Shown: positions 45,242 to 55,174 of the stretch, piece after piece
How the letters are laid out: each line of letters starts with the position of its first letter
Numbering within the stretch: the stretch's first letter is position 1
NCBI GenBank assembly: GCA_016789305.1
Contig: JAEURJ010000013.1
Span: forward strand, 310,001-374,000
Direction: 5' to 3'
Source of the DNA: Anaerolineales bacterium
GTDB lineage: Bacteria > Chloroflexota > Anaerolineae > Anaerolineales > Villigracilaceae
DNA: 64,000 nucleotides
Position numbers and translations under genes: made by a program
Notes under the pieces: model-generated
Told to the model about the DNA's origin: nothing
Databases searched by the model: none
What the model saw: only the letters and a program-made list of their open reading frames with translations

Positions 45242-45360
45242 GGGGTACTTCTTTCTATGATGTATTCGATATTCATTTATTTAATAAATGTCTACACTAT
45301 ATATATCATAGGTGGCCCGCGCAAAAATGCATGAATTTTCCAGTATTTTTTCCTTATTAT
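45242..45360 (-). promoter_or_regulatory. AT-rich spacer upstream of the synthetase gene
   Basis: This 119-bp gap holds a short palindrome CATTTATT-A-AATAAATG near 45273-45289 and a TATGAT-like hexamer on the minus strand, but no convincing -35 box. It must contain the synthetase promoter if the glycan operon stops before it. Confidence 0.3.
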
Positions 45361-46464
45361 TTATGATAATGAATTGCCGGTTTTTGATTCCATATAAGCC
45401 GAAAACTCTTCATGAAATCTTTTGGATGAAAACCGCGCAGCGTTTTCATGCGAAGCCTTGTTGTTCAGTTTTATTCCCTGGGATTGGACAACCGCCTCGA
45501 TCAAGCTGTGGGCCGCCTGCTCCTGAAACAACAAACCTGTTTCTCCATCCTGAACAATTTCCACTGCACCGCCTTTGCCATACGCAATGACCGGGCATCC
45601 CGCCGCCTGCGCCTCCACCATGGCAATCCCAAAATCTTCAACCGCCATGTAAATAAAGCCCCTGGCGCGATTCATGAGATCAGTCACTACTTCGTCAGGT
45701 TGATGGCCGAGAAGTTTTATGTTGTTTTTTGAAAGTTTTTGCAGATACTGCATTTCGGGCCCATCACCAACTATGATCAGCGGAAGTGCCAGCTCGTTGA
45801 AGGCATGGACAATTTCAGCGGTCATTTTGTAGGGGACCAATCGGGAAACATGCAGATAAAAATCATCCCGGTCTTGAGCGGGTTTGAATCGAGTCACTTC
45901 CACGGGCGGATAAATGACTTGCGACTCACGACCCCAGGCTTGATTTATCTTTTGTGCCGTCCATTGTGAGATGGCGAGCAGGTGGTCTGCCCGGGATGCT
46001 GATTCTCTGTCCCAACGCCGAAGCAGGCTCAAGGTCAGGCGGGCGGCGGGGCCGATGATCGGCTTGTCCAAGTGATGCAAATGTAAATAGTCATTCTGAA
46101 GATGCCAGGCATATCGCATCGGCGCGCAAACATATGAAATATGGATTTGATCCCTGTGTGTTGTGATGCCATGTGCCACCGCATGTGAAATGGAAAGCAC
46201 AACGTCGAAGTCTCGAACATTCATGCTCTCGATTGCTGCTGGCATGAGAGGCAGAAGCCCGCGATAGAGATGCTCCACGCGCGGGATTTTTTGCAGAAAG
46301 GATGTTTTGACGCTGCAGTTTTCCAGTGGTGTGCCAACGAGGTTTTGTTTGTTATGAATCAACGCGTGCACTTGTGCCTGCGGATACAGACTGAGAACAT
46401 TGGATAATAATCGTTCTGAACCGCCATACACATTGAGCCATTCATGGACGATTGCGAGCTTCAT
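45361..46464 (-). CDS. Glycosyltransferase, GT4 type
   Basis: The 367-residue GT-B enzyme starts IVHEWLNVYGGSERLL, a glycine-rich loop for the sugar acceptor. It has the EX7E-type motif EDFGIAMVEAQAAGCPV near residue 270 with FIYMAVEDFG. Such enzymes move sugars from nucleotide sugars in polysaccharide synthesis. It is the last gene of the minus-strand glycan operon and overlaps the gene before it by 4 bp. Donor and acceptor are unknown. Confidence 0.9.
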   Translation of the reverse strand: MKLAIVHEWLNVYGGSERLLSNVLSLYPQAQVHALIHNKQNLVGTPLENCSVKTSFLQKIPRVEHLYRGLLPLMPAAIESMNVRDFDVVLSISHAVAHGITTHRDQIHISYVCAPMRYAWHLQNDYLHLHHLDKPIIGPAARLTLSLLRRWDRESASRADHLLAISQWTAQKINQAWGRESQVIYPPVEVTRFKPAQDRDDFYLHVSRLVPYKMTAEIVHAFNELALPLIIVGDGPEMQYLQKLSKNNIKLLGHQPDEVVTDLMNRARGFIYMAVEDFGIAMVEAQAAGCPVIAYGKGGAVEIVQDGETGLLFQEQAAHSLIEAVVQSQGIKLNNKASHENAARFSSKRFHEEFSAYMESKTGNSLS

Positions 46465-47465
46465 GAACGACTCTCCAGCAGGGCCTGTGTTTTGAGGGCC
46501 GCTTCATCCCATGAATATTTTTTTACAAGTTGCAAGCCGCGCTCCCGTACTGTATTTGCAAGCGATGGATCGTCAATGATATTTTGCATCACGTTTGTTA
46601 TTTCACTTGCGTCGTGTGGTTTTGCAAATAGCGCCGCATCTTTGAATATCTCTCGAAAGGCCGGAATGTCTGAAGCAATGACAGGCGTGCTGCATGCCAT
46701 TGCTTCGAGTGCGGGTAGACCAAAGCCCTCATAAAACGATGGAAGAATAAATGCTGTCGCTCCTGAATATAAAGCCGGTAGATATTCGTCTGGAATGTAG
46801 GTCACGCTTCTGGCGTGACTTGATATAGGTGCAAAGATATTCCCTTCCATGCCCGCAATAAACAGATCATGTGTTTTTGAATTCAACCCTTCCCATGCTT
46901 GAATTAATGTCGTCAGATTTTTTCTTGGTTCGTTCCTACCTGCGAAGAGGAAGTAAGGTTTTCCAAGTTTGTACTTGCTTCTGGTTTTATTAATCACGTC
47001 CTGGGTTTGCGGTTCGAATGGCTTTCCAACCCCGTTGTAGATCATGTGGATTTTTTTATCGGGAATCCCAAGGTGTTTTTTTAATCGTTCGCGCGAAAAA
47101 TTTGAAACCGTAATGACAGCTTTGACTCGATGCGCGAGAATTCTCCACGAGAGTCTGGTCCAAGCAGCGAAGTTTGATTTGAACCATTCGGGGTGGTCGA
47201 ACACACTTGCGTCGTGAATGGTGATCACTTGATTTTTTATCAGCCACGGCCCCGCATTTGCCGGAGACCAAAGAATTTCATGTTGCTTTATTCGCCCGGG
47301 CAGAATTAACTGCTCCCAAAAGTTGCCGGTCATTTGTCTAAGAGGTCGTTTCGGTTGCACGATGCGGCTTGAATGGAGTCTTTTACTGACCTCATGGGCG
47401 TATCGTTCCACGCCTGTGATACGGCGTGAAAGATATCTCCCATTAATGGCGATTTTATTTTCCAT
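46461..47465 (-). CDS. Glycosyltransferase, GT4 type
   Basis: The 334-residue enzyme has GRYLSRRITGVERYAHEV near the start, the mid-segment IYNGVGKPFEPQ, FLFAGRNEPRKNLTTLIQAW, and the EX7E motif SFYEGFGLPALEAMACSTPVIASD. It resembles mannosyl- or rhamnosyl-transferases of the GT4 family, but the specificity is not assignable. ATG 47465 is preferred because the upstream 14 residues are unlike the family. The start overlaps the end of the ligase gene by 11 bp. Confidence 0.9.
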   Translation of the reverse strand: MENKIAINGRYLSRRITGVERYAHEVSKRLHSSRIVQPKRPLRQMTGNFWEQLILPGRIKQHEILWSPANAGPWLIKNQVITIHDASVFDHPEWFKSNFAAWTRLSWRILAHRVKAVITVSNFSRERLKKHLGIPDKKIHMIYNGVGKPFEPQTQDVINKTRSKYKLGKPYFLFAGRNEPRKNLTTLIQAWEGLNSKTHDLFIAGMEGNIFAPISSHARSVTYIPDEYLPALYSGATAFILPSFYEGFGLPALEAMACSTPVIASDIPAFREIFKDAALFAKPHDASEITNVMQNIIDDPSLANTVRERGLQLVKKYSWDEAALKTQALLESRS

Positions 47466-50400
47466 CTTTTGCAACCTGTCCCTGCCACAAGCCAAGTGCA
47501 AGGCCAAGCATCATGCGACCCGGGGCGAGGCTCCAGAAATAATGATCAAAGAGCGCAATGGTTCCCACGCCGGCAAGCAGGGCCCCAAAAAGAATTACAT
47601 TTAACTTGCTTGTTGCATACAATTCCTTGACAACAACGAAAACAATAGTGAGAAGTAAAACGATTCCAACGATTCCCAATTCTGACAATACCAGTAATAG
47701 GACATTGTGAACCGGCTCCACGAGATTAACCTCGCCTGCCCGTTTTCCCAGTTGAATTACGAATGAGCCTGCGCCAACGCCGGTCCATGGGCTTTCTTTT
47801 GCATAGGTCAATGCTTGTTGGGCAAGCCAGATACGTTCTGTGAGGGATGATTCCTCGGTGATGGTAGTCGGAGTGGTTGTTCTGCTTAAGAAAAGTTCAC
47901 GAAGTGGGGTTAATGTCAGCGTAAATGTGATGATCGTGGTGGTAGCCAAAAGCCATATCTTTTTACTATCGATAGGCTTTGACTTAAGCAAGAGCACAAA
48001 AAGGAAGGCAGAGAGTCCCAGCCATGCAGAACGTGAAAATGTGACTGCAAGCAACGCTATTCCAGATATGAATGCAGTCCATGCAATCCATTTGATTTTG
48101 TCTCTGCCGAGTATTAATGCTGTTGTTCCCGCAAGGCACATTAAGACAAAGCCTGCAAGAATATTTGGATGCGGAAATGTCCCGTATATGCGCAGGAAAT
48201 TCCCGCCGTCTTGAAACTTTAAAATGCTTGCACCTTTGGATGAAGCGTCGATCAAGCCCGGCCAATGCAAATTTAATGGCTGAAGGAATTGCATCGATTG
48301 GGCTGTGAATTCTGTAATTCCAATGCAAACCTGAAAGAACAGTGCAATGGCAAACCCAACCGATGCTGCTCTCCAGGCTTCGTGCCAGTCTTGCAGGGAA
48401 AGGGTCAATAGAAAGATCAACCAAAAATGGCAGCCGAGATACAGTGAAGTCCGCCAGTCGGCAGACCAAATCGAACTGAAGGTTACCAAGAGGCAGAGAG
48501 CGAAAAGAATTTTTGAAAGGGGCGAAAATTTTGGCAGAGACTTTCTTTTCGTTTGTACAGCCAGCCACAGGATGATCGCAACAAGCGCCAACCCGTCACT
48601 GAGAAAGAAGAGGGCGTGGTCGTAAGTGAAATAGACTTGTTGATGTTTAAATTCAAATACTGTTTTGTAATACCAAAAACCAAGGCTGATCGGAAGCAAG
48701 CCAATGACCATCCCGTGGATTCTTCGGATAAACTTCTCACCAGAATACGGCCAAATGTTGACCGCACCCAAGGTCAATGTCGTAACTAGCGAGAGCATGG
48801 GAAAGATGCCCCATGAAAAAGACTCGAATGGGTCGGCTGGGGGAATTACGGGGGGATGGAATGTAAATTTTGGATTTTCCCAAATTTCGATCCCGTTTTC
48901 CAAGGTTCCGTAATAAACCCAGCCGCTTTTTTGTAATTCCGGAATGAATTCTTTCCGGTTGACAAATCCCCAGCGGACGCCGTAGTCACCAGATACTTTC
49001 AGGATTGGCACAATGGCTGGAGTTCCTTTCAATGCCCAATAGGCTGTGTCAATTTGGCCGATGCCGCTTTCACGTAATTCAGGAATGGTGCGGGCAGTAT
49101 GATAACTTCCATCGAGTGTGGTGGTTTTGTCTGTGAGCAAGTTTAGATAGGCAAACTGATCTCCGAAACCAAAGGTCAGATAGCGCCAGTAATAGTGGTC
49201 TTTTGCCTCAAGCCAGTTGACGATGGGCTTCATGTCAATCGGCGCGGGCTGGATCGGCCAAATCAACGGCGTGAACCATGATCCAATTGCGGCGCATGCG
49301 AAGATGGTGAATATTGAGGTTGAAATAAATGTTCCTCGAAGCGAAGCAGGGACCGGCTTGAGCGTGAAGCGCTTTTTTATCCAATGACGAAAATGGATGA
49401 ATACCATTCCGAAAAACGGAGTCAGGGTCAATACCGCCCAAAATGCAAATCTGTCGTAGGTGAGCCATTCCCAGCTTTTCCCGAAGAATAGGCTGGGAAG
49501 CGGAGTAGTGCCGCCGAGGCCAAGAAGAAATAAGATCGTGAATGAAAATTGCAGTCCTAAAAATTTGCGCGGCCATTTATAAAAAAGAAATGGGATGATC
49601 GCGCCGATCGGGAAATAAAACGGCAGAAAGAAAATGGCAGCCGCGAATGGATCTGTGAGAAAGTTGTGGCGTGAAAGATGGTCGATGGGCGTTTGCAATT
49701 GCTGATGCATTCCCCATTGCCAAAACGGCCAGATGACCGCAATTCCGGCGGGAATTGCTGAGATAAAATATGCAAGAAGCCGCAGGGAGGTGCGTTTCCA
49801 ATTCTTTTTTTCGAATTGAAAAAATACAACAGCAAAAATGAAAAATGGCTGCACCAGCAAAGTTGCATGATGTGCCGCCATTGTGGTGGCGGTTATGGAG
49901 ATCGCCAGCAGGTAATTATTTACTCCGCCTTCGCGAAGGAATCGCGCAAGCGAGGCAGTGCTAAAAAGGGTAAATAAAGTTGCTGTTAGAAATGGAAGTT
50001 GCCCAAAAATATGCGCGGTGACGAAGATGGGCAGCATTAATGCGGAAGCCAAAGCCGCGTAGGAAGCGGCTGATTTACCTGTGAAAATCCGGCTGAATGT
50101 ATAAATGCCAAGAGGAAATAAAGCAGTGACAAGCCACAATATCACGGCGTAGGCTTTTTCGAAACCAAGTAGCGGGATAAGTAACGCAATTAGTTGATGC
50201 GTGAGCGGGGGGTAGGAGGTAATGTCAAAACCTGTATACCAGCGTGTCTCCCAAAGCGAGAACCAGTCTTTTGCGTAATGGTCGGCAAAGAGCATGTGAG
50301 TGTAGGCGTCATAACTCGAATGGTAGCGGGCGGTCAGAACAAAAAAACCGTGGAGCAGAAATGCAAATAGAATGGCGAAATAAACGCGACGGGGAATCAT
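47455..50400 (-). CDS. Membrane protein: PTPS-related domain fused to O-antigen ligase-like domain
   Basis: The 981-residue protein has about 20 membrane helices. The N-terminal half resembles the 6-pyruvoyl-tetrahydropterin-synthase-related membrane family, which is found in glycan loci and related to lipid-linked sugar transferases. The motif is YDAYTHMLFADHYAKDWFSLWETRWYTGFDITSYPPLTHQ. A soluble domain follows (about 430-550). The last 370 residues are an O-antigen ligase/Wzy-C-like module (AVTFSRSAWLGLSAF, then ESPWTGVGAGSFVIQL...PVHNVLLLVLSELGIVG). It probably transfers or ligates a lipid-linked glycan. ATG 50400 overlaps the next gene's stop (ATGA). Confidence 0.85.
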   Translation of the reverse strand: MIPRRVYFAILFAFLLHGFFVLTARYHSSYDAYTHMLFADHYAKDWFSLWETRWYTGFDITSYPPLTHQLIALLIPLLGFEKAYAVILWLVTALFPLGIYTFSRIFTGKSAASYAALASALMLPIFVTAHIFGQLPFLTATLFTLFSTASLARFLREGGVNNYLLAISITATTMAAHHATLLVQPFFIFAVVFFQFEKKNWKRTSLRLLAYFISAIPAGIAVIWPFWQWGMHQQLQTPIDHLSRHNFLTDPFAAAIFFLPFYFPIGAIIPFLFYKWPRKFLGLQFSFTILFLLGLGGTTPLPSLFFGKSWEWLTYDRFAFWAVLTLTPFFGMVFIHFRHWIKKRFTLKPVPASLRGTFISTSIFTIFACAAIGSWFTPLIWPIQPAPIDMKPIVNWLEAKDHYYWRYLTFGFGDQFAYLNLLTDKTTTLDGSYHTARTIPELRESGIGQIDTAYWALKGTPAIVPILKVSGDYGVRWGFVNRKEFIPELQKSGWVYYGTLENGIEIWENPKFTFHPPVIPPADPFESFSWGIFPMLSLVTTLTLGAVNIWPYSGEKFIRRIHGMVIGLLPISLGFWYYKTVFEFKHQQVYFTYDHALFFLSDGLALVAIILWLAVQTKRKSLPKFSPLSKILFALCLLVTFSSIWSADWRTSLYLGCHFWLIFLLTLSLQDWHEAWRAASVGFAIALFFQVCIGITEFTAQSMQFLQPLNLHWPGLIDASSKGASILKFQDGGNFLRIYGTFPHPNILAGFVLMCLAGTTALILGRDKIKWIAWTAFISGIALLAVTFSRSAWLGLSAFLFVLLLKSKPIDSKKIWLLATTTIITFTLTLTPLRELFLSRTTTPTTITEESSLTERIWLAQQALTYAKESPWTGVGAGSFVIQLGKRAGEVNLVEPVHNVLLLVLSELGIVGIVLLLTIVFVVVKELYATSKLNVILFGALLAGVGTIALFDHYFWSLAPGRMMLGLALGLWQGQVAKDGK

Positions 50401-51584
50401 GCGAGTCTTATTTCTTCGCGGGAAGTGTTGATGCGTTTTGGGCTTTGGCACTTCTCAAGCGCATGATTGAAGGCTTGAATATAGTGTTCGGAGGTTTCTT
50501 TTGGAGTTAACTTTTTGATCGAATCGAAGTTGTGATTGATCTGACTCATGCGCTGTCCGGGGGAATTTAACAAATTTCGAATGGTTTCCTTCAGGCTTTG
50601 AACATTCCCGTTCTTGAAGAATTCGATTTTCAAATTGTTTTCGTTGGCAAGGTGTAAGTGTTCGCTCAGGTTTGATGCAACCACCGCGCGCCCCCAGGTG
50701 GCGGATTGATAGAGGACGCTTGATGAGCCTGTGGATGCCAGATAGGGAAGAACGACGATCTTTGCATGTTTGAATAGATCTTTGACTTTTTCTTCTGATA
50801 CTTGTCCAAGCCATTTGATGTTGGTCGCGCCAGCGCATTGAGCCTTTAAATCCTTTGCGTAGCCGGGAAAGCGGGCGTGCTCTGCTCCCGCAATCGATAA
50901 TGTGATTTGAGGAATCTCTCTTTGTAATTCTTTGAAGGCTTGAAGTAAAAGCTCGAGCCCTTTGAATGGCGCCAGCGTGGTGAAGAAAAGCAGTTCCTGT
51001 TGTTCATTTTCTTTTATCTGTTCGGGGCTTTGATATGAACCGATGGGGATGTGCGTGCAGTCCACACCGCGATTGGAAAGCCAGTCTGCATAATGTTGCA
51101 TGGTAAGGCAAACGTGATCTGCCCGGGTGGCAAGTTCAGTTAACAAGCGTGCGCCTGCCGGGGCGAAGAGTCCGCCGGGGGCGTTGAGCCTGCGTAAATC
51201 CGCCAATTCCACCAACTCATGAAGCGTAACCACGGTTGGGATTCCCATTTGCTGTATTTGCATGGGGATGAACATGCCGGCTACATTTGCCAGAGGGGAT
51301 TTGCCAAAAACGCTTGCGCCGAGGTTGAGCCAGACTAAATCTGGTTTTAAGCGCTTCAAACGGGATAGAATGATCGATCGGGTTTTCAAATGATCTGGCT
51401 GCCAGCAATAATCGATTTCCGCCTGATGAAATGCCGACGAGTGTCCATTTTTGGTTTTCGCTCCGGCGAGGACCGTAATGCGTGAGAATACTCCCGAATC
51501 TTCGATTGCTTTTGTGATGTGATATCCGTACTGACCAATGCCAGTAATGGTTGGGGGAAATGGGCTGACGACGGTAAGATGCAT
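50397..51584 (-). CDS. Glycosyltransferase, GT4-like
   Basis: The 395-residue enzyme begins HLTVVSPFPPTITGIGQYGYHI and carries LFFTTLAPFKGLELLLQAFKEL plus a nucleotide-sugar site (VLPYLASTGSSSVLYQSATWGRAVVAS). The classical EX7E motif is altered. It is the first gene of the minus-strand glycan operon. The start ATG at 51584 has no strong site but is the first conserved-looking Met, because an upstream in-frame start adds an unusual leader. Confidence 0.85.
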   Translation of the reverse strand: MHLTVVSPFPPTITGIGQYGYHITKAIEDSGVFSRITVLAGAKTKNGHSSAFHQAEIDYCWQPDHLKTRSIILSRLKRLKPDLVWLNLGASVFGKSPLANVAGMFIPMQIQQMGIPTVVTLHELVELADLRRLNAPGGLFAPAGARLLTELATRADHVCLTMQHYADWLSNRGVDCTHIPIGSYQSPEQIKENEQQELLFFTTLAPFKGLELLLQAFKELQREIPQITLSIAGAEHARFPGYAKDLKAQCAGATNIKWLGQVSEEKVKDLFKHAKIVVLPYLASTGSSSVLYQSATWGRAVVASNLSEHLHLANENNLKIEFFKNGNVQSLKETIRNLLNSPGQRMSQINHNFDSIKKLTPKETSEHYIQAFNHALEKCQSPKRINTSREEIRLA

Positions 51585-51638
51585 AGAAGGCGGAATTATT
51601 CCATTAATATATGAATTAGACAATGTTACCAAAGTGAG

Positions 51639-52541
51639 TTGCAAGATTTACACTTGCAAAGTATATTTCAAGACTTGTCCATAGATTTGAAGAACGCAAT
51701 TCTTGCCACCCTCGCTTACTCGGATGTATTCGACCATCCATTAACGGCCGATGAAATACATCGTTTCCTTGTGTTGAATGCCACCAGGGAAGATGTACTC
51801 GCCTGTTTGAGTGAATCAAATTTGGTTTTCAAGAATAGGGGATATTATTTCCTCGCTGGCCGTGAAAACATTGTAAACATCCGTGCTCATCGCGAAGCTG
51901 TTTCCCGCAAATCATATATCCGCGCTTGTTGGTATGGACGTTTGCTCGGGCGCTTGCCTTTCGTCCGCATGGTGGCATTGACCGGCTCCTTGGCGATGCG
52001 AAATTGTGAACAATCCGGTGATTACGACTATATGTTGGTTTCTGCCAACGGACGAGTATGGACGGCGCGTATCTTTGCACTGTTGCTCAATAAATTTGCA
52101 AATCTTTTTGGCGAAACGTTATGTCCCAACTTGGTTGTTTCCGAAACCAGGCTGGAATGGAACGAGCATAGTTTGTATTCCGCGCGTGAGATCGCGCAAA
52201 TGATTTTGATCAGTGGGGAGAACGTCTTTTACAATCTGCGCGTAGCCAATATTTGGGTTTTGGAATACCTTCCGAATTGGGATATAAGTCAAAAAACAGA
52301 CCTGCATGAAAAACCATTCCTGCTTAAGAGGATTTTCGAATACGTTCTTGGTGGAGTGTGGGGTGATCGTCTTGAAGCTTGGGAAATGAATCGAAAGATT
52401 AAAAAATTTTCAAGACAGAACGGCTTTGGTATTGAAACCAACTTCAATGCTGATATTTGTCAGGGAAATTTTGATCATCACGGAATATGGACGTTGCAGG
52501 AATATCACAAGGGCCTTGAGAAGTTAAACCTGGTGAAATGA
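51639..52541 (+). CDS. Nucleotidyltransferase-like protein with winged-helix start
   Basis: The 300-residue protein has an N-terminal winged-helix-like segment (about residues 15-75, LATLAYSDVFDHPLTADEIHRFLVL). Next is a nucleotidyltransferase-like core with GSLAMRNCEQSGDYDYMLVSANGRVW, the GS and DxD pattern of the minimal NT fold. The rest is unassigned. It could be an active or degenerate enzyme acting on a glycan or a protein. The start is a TTG; the first ATG is far inside. It overlaps the next gene by 4 bp. Confidence 0.65.
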   Translation: MQDLHLQSIFQDLSIDLKNAILATLAYSDVFDHPLTADEIHRFLVLNATREDVLACLSESNLVFKNRGYYFLAGRENIVNIRAHREAVSRKSYIRACWYGRLLGRLPFVRMVALTGSLAMRNCEQSGDYDYMLVSANGRVWTARIFALLLNKFANLFGETLCPNLVVSETRLEWNEHSLYSAREIAQMILISGENVFYNLRVANIWVLEYLPNWDISQKTDLHEKPFLLKRIFEYVLGGVWGDRLEAWEMNRKIKKFSRQNGFGIETNFNADICQGNFDHHGIWTLQEYHKGLEKLNLVK

Positions 52542-53950
52542 AAAAAATATTGTTCGGTCAGTCGTATTACTTGCGCTTCGATCCCAAGCTTTGGGATGCG
52601 ATGATGCCATATCCGCCGTTGGGGACGATGTATGCCGCCAGTTATATTCGCGCACGCGGGTATACCGTTGCCTTGTTCGATGCGATGCTGGCTGAGTCTG
52701 AAGATGAGTGGGCGAAGTCTCTTGATGAGCACAGGCCACGATATGCAGTGATCTTCGAGGATAACTTTAATTATCTTTCCAAGATGTGCTTGTTACGGAT
52801 GCGTGAAGCGGCCTTCACAATGATCGCGATGGCCAAAGAACGCGGCTGTGTGGTCATCTTGTGCGGTGCGGATGCGACCGATCATTACTTAGAGTATCTG
52901 GAAAAAGGCGCTGATTACGTCTTGCTTGGCGAAGGCGAGGAAACGCTTGGAGAATTGCTGGATCAGCTCTCGGCGGGGCAGGATGCGAAAGATCTTGTCG
53001 GACTTGCATCCCGTTATACGCTTCATCCATCGCGGCGGCCCGATATTTCCAAATTAGACTCGTTGCCATTCCCTGCATGGGACTTGATCGATCTTGAGAA
53101 ATATAAAAAGATTTGGATGGAACGCCACGGCTATTATTCGATGAACATGGTCACCACGCGCGGCTGCCCGTATCACTGCAATTGGTGTGCGAAGCCGATC
53201 TGGGGGCAGCGCTACAATTCGCGCACGCCTGAGAATGTTGCAGCAGAAATGAAGTGGTTGAAGGAAACGTACGCACCGGATCACATCTGGTTCGCCGATG
53301 ATATTTTTGGATTAAAGCCCAAATGGGTTGAAAAATTTGCAGAATTGCTGCAAGAACACAATGCCGTGATTCCTTTTAAGTGTTTGAAACGTGCCGACCT
53401 GATAACCGAGAATACGGCGCATGCGTTGGCAGCGGCAGGTTGTAAAACAGTATGGCTTGGCGCGGAATCCGGTTCGCAGAAAATACTCGACGCGATGGAC
53501 AAAGGCGATAAAATCGAAGACATTCATCGGGCTGCGGAATTGCTGCATCAAAATAAAATTGAAGTTGGTTTTTTCCTGCAATTCGGGTATCCCGGTGAAA
53601 CGTGGAGTGATGTGCAAATGACATTGAAGATGGTGCGTGAGTGTGCGCCTGATGATGTTGGTATTTCCGTATCCTATCCTTTGCCGGGCACGAAATTCTT
53701 TGAACGTGTAAAACTGGAATTGGGAGAAAAACAAAATTGGGTGGATTCCGACGATCTTGCCATGCTGTATCGCGGACCATTTTCGCAGGAGTTTTATCGT
53801 ATTTTGCACGGACGCGTTCATCACGAATTTCGTGTGCGCCGCGCATGGCGCAAGGCGGATTTGCGCGGAATGGTTCGCACACCGTATTATCTGCTGGGCT
53901 GGCTGCGAACGGAAATGAAATTACGCTCACAGGTTCGCTTGCAACGATGA
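52538..53950 (+). CDS. B12-binding-type radical SAM protein (BchE-like)
   Basis: The 470-residue protein has a cobalamin-type Rossmann domain (about residues 1-155, LLGEGEETLGELL) and a radical SAM core. CPYHCNWC (CxxxCxxC) binds the iron-sulfur cluster, and AESGSQKILDAMDKG is the SAM-binding segment. A C-terminal region follows. Such enzymes do methylations and rearrangements on unactivated carbon. Between a nucleotidyltransferase-like gene and a flippase it probably modifies the sugar or lipid of the glycan. The substrate is unknown. Confidence 0.88.
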   Translation: MKKILFGQSYYLRFDPKLWDAMMPYPPLGTMYAASYIRARGYTVALFDAMLAESEDEWAKSLDEHRPRYAVIFEDNFNYLSKMCLLRMREAAFTMIAMAKERGCVVILCGADATDHYLEYLEKGADYVLLGEGEETLGELLDQLSAGQDAKDLVGLASRYTLHPSRRPDISKLDSLPFPAWDLIDLEKYKKIWMERHGYYSMNMVTTRGCPYHCNWCAKPIWGQRYNSRTPENVAAEMKWLKETYAPDHIWFADDIFGLKPKWVEKFAELLQEHNAVIPFKCLKRADLITENTAHALAAAGCKTVWLGAESGSQKILDAMDKGDKIEDIHRAAELLHQNKIEVGFFLQFGYPGETWSDVQMTLKMVRECAPDDVGISVSYPLPGTKFFERVKLELGEKQNWVDSDDLAMLYRGPFSQEFYRILHGRVHHEFRVRRAWRKADLRGMVRTPYYLLGWLRTEMKLRSQVRLQR

Positions 53951-55155
53951 ATCGCGCACTACAGACGAACATTCTATGGACCGTGGTCTCGCGATTCGGC
54001 TCGCAGATCCTGGCTGCGATATCGAGCCTGATCCTGGCCCGATATCTGGGAAGCTCGGGCTTTGGGGAGTATGCTTTTATTTCAGCGGTAGTCATGATCG
54101 GGAACGCACTTTCCACATTTGGAACGGATATGGTTCTCATTCGACGGATTTCATCTGAAAATGATTATTCCGACCTTTCCACCACACTGGCAATTCAACT
54201 GCTGATCTCATGCCTCTTCATAGCAGGCGTGTTTGTTTTTTATTCTTTTCTTCCCGTCACACCTTCCTTATTGATCTATGTTTTTGCCCTGATCCCGTTG
54301 GCCTTTTTTACGGTATTCACCATAGCTTTACGCGGCGCGCAGGAGATGAGAATGTTCTCTCTTTTGAATTTTTGGGCCGCCTTTTTTCAGATGATCGCGG
54401 CTTTCGTTTTGGTTTTTCAGAAACAGGATGTTTCCCATCTTTCGCTCCTGTTGATCGGAACTCAAACTCTCGCTGCCCTGCTTGGCTTTCTTCTCTGCCT
54501 GTTGCGGATCGATAATTTTCTTGGACATTGGCAGTTTTCCCTGGAGCGCGTATTGCCGCTGTTGCGTTCGAGTTTTCAAATGGCGTTGATCGGCACCTTT
54601 CGTCTGCTCTACGAAAAACTGGCGTTGACTTTGCTTCCGATCCTGGCTGGTGTAAATGTAACCGGGCTGTTCTCGGCTTCGCTGCGGGTGACGAATGTTG
54701 CCAACCTGGGACACACTTCTGCCCTGACGGCGATCTATCCGGAAATGGCACGGGACAAAAAATTTACAGCGCATCGAACGGGCCTTGTCATGCTCCTGTT
54801 TACTGCTGCCTGTATTTCCCTCGTGTTGTTCCTTTTTTCCCCGCAAATTATTATCGTTTTATTTGGCGATCAGTTCATGGAATCCATTTCGTCCCTTCGA
54901 ATTCTCGCATGGATTCTAATCCCCAATTTTTTTGTGTTGTATTATTCTCTTGCATTTGTCGCGCAGGAAGTGGAAAGACCTGTACTGCGTTCGCTGGTGG
55001 CAAGCCTGCTCTTGATGCTGATCCTCCTTGTGACGTTGAGTCCTCTTTATGGGTTGCGTGGCGCCGCGTTTGCGCTTTTATCTGCCGAGAGTTTTCAAGC
55101 CTTGCTGCTTTGGCTTCAATGGAGGGTCCGTGCCTTTTCCAAATCACCCGAATAA
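53947..55155 (+). CDS. Oligosaccharide flippase (Wzx-like)
   Basis: The 402-residue membrane protein has about 12 helices. The start LQTNILWTVVSRFGSQILAAISSLILARYLGSSGFGEYAF is typical of polysaccharide-exporter (MATE-superfamily) flippases. It would move the lipid-linked repeat unit across the membrane, to be met by the ligase-like protein on the other strand. The start overlaps the radical SAM stop (ATGA). Confidence 0.9.
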   Translation: MNRALQTNILWTVVSRFGSQILAAISSLILARYLGSSGFGEYAFISAVVMIGNALSTFGTDMVLIRRISSENDYSDLSTTLAIQLLISCLFIAGVFVFYSFLPVTPSLLIYVFALIPLAFFTVFTIALRGAQEMRMFSLLNFWAAFFQMIAAFVLVFQKQDVSHLSLLLIGTQTLAALLGFLLCLLRIDNFLGHWQFSLERVLPLLRSSFQMALIGTFRLLYEKLALTLLPILAGVNVTGLFSASLRVTNVANLGHTSALTAIYPEMARDKKFTAHRTGLVMLLFTAACISLVLFLFSPQIIIVLFGDQFMESISSLRILAWILIPNFFVLYYSLAFVAQEVERPVLRSLVASLLLMLILLVTLSPLYGLRGAAFALLSAESFQALLLWLQWRVRAFSKSPE

Positions 55156-55174
55156 ATATCAAGGGGAGGCCGTG

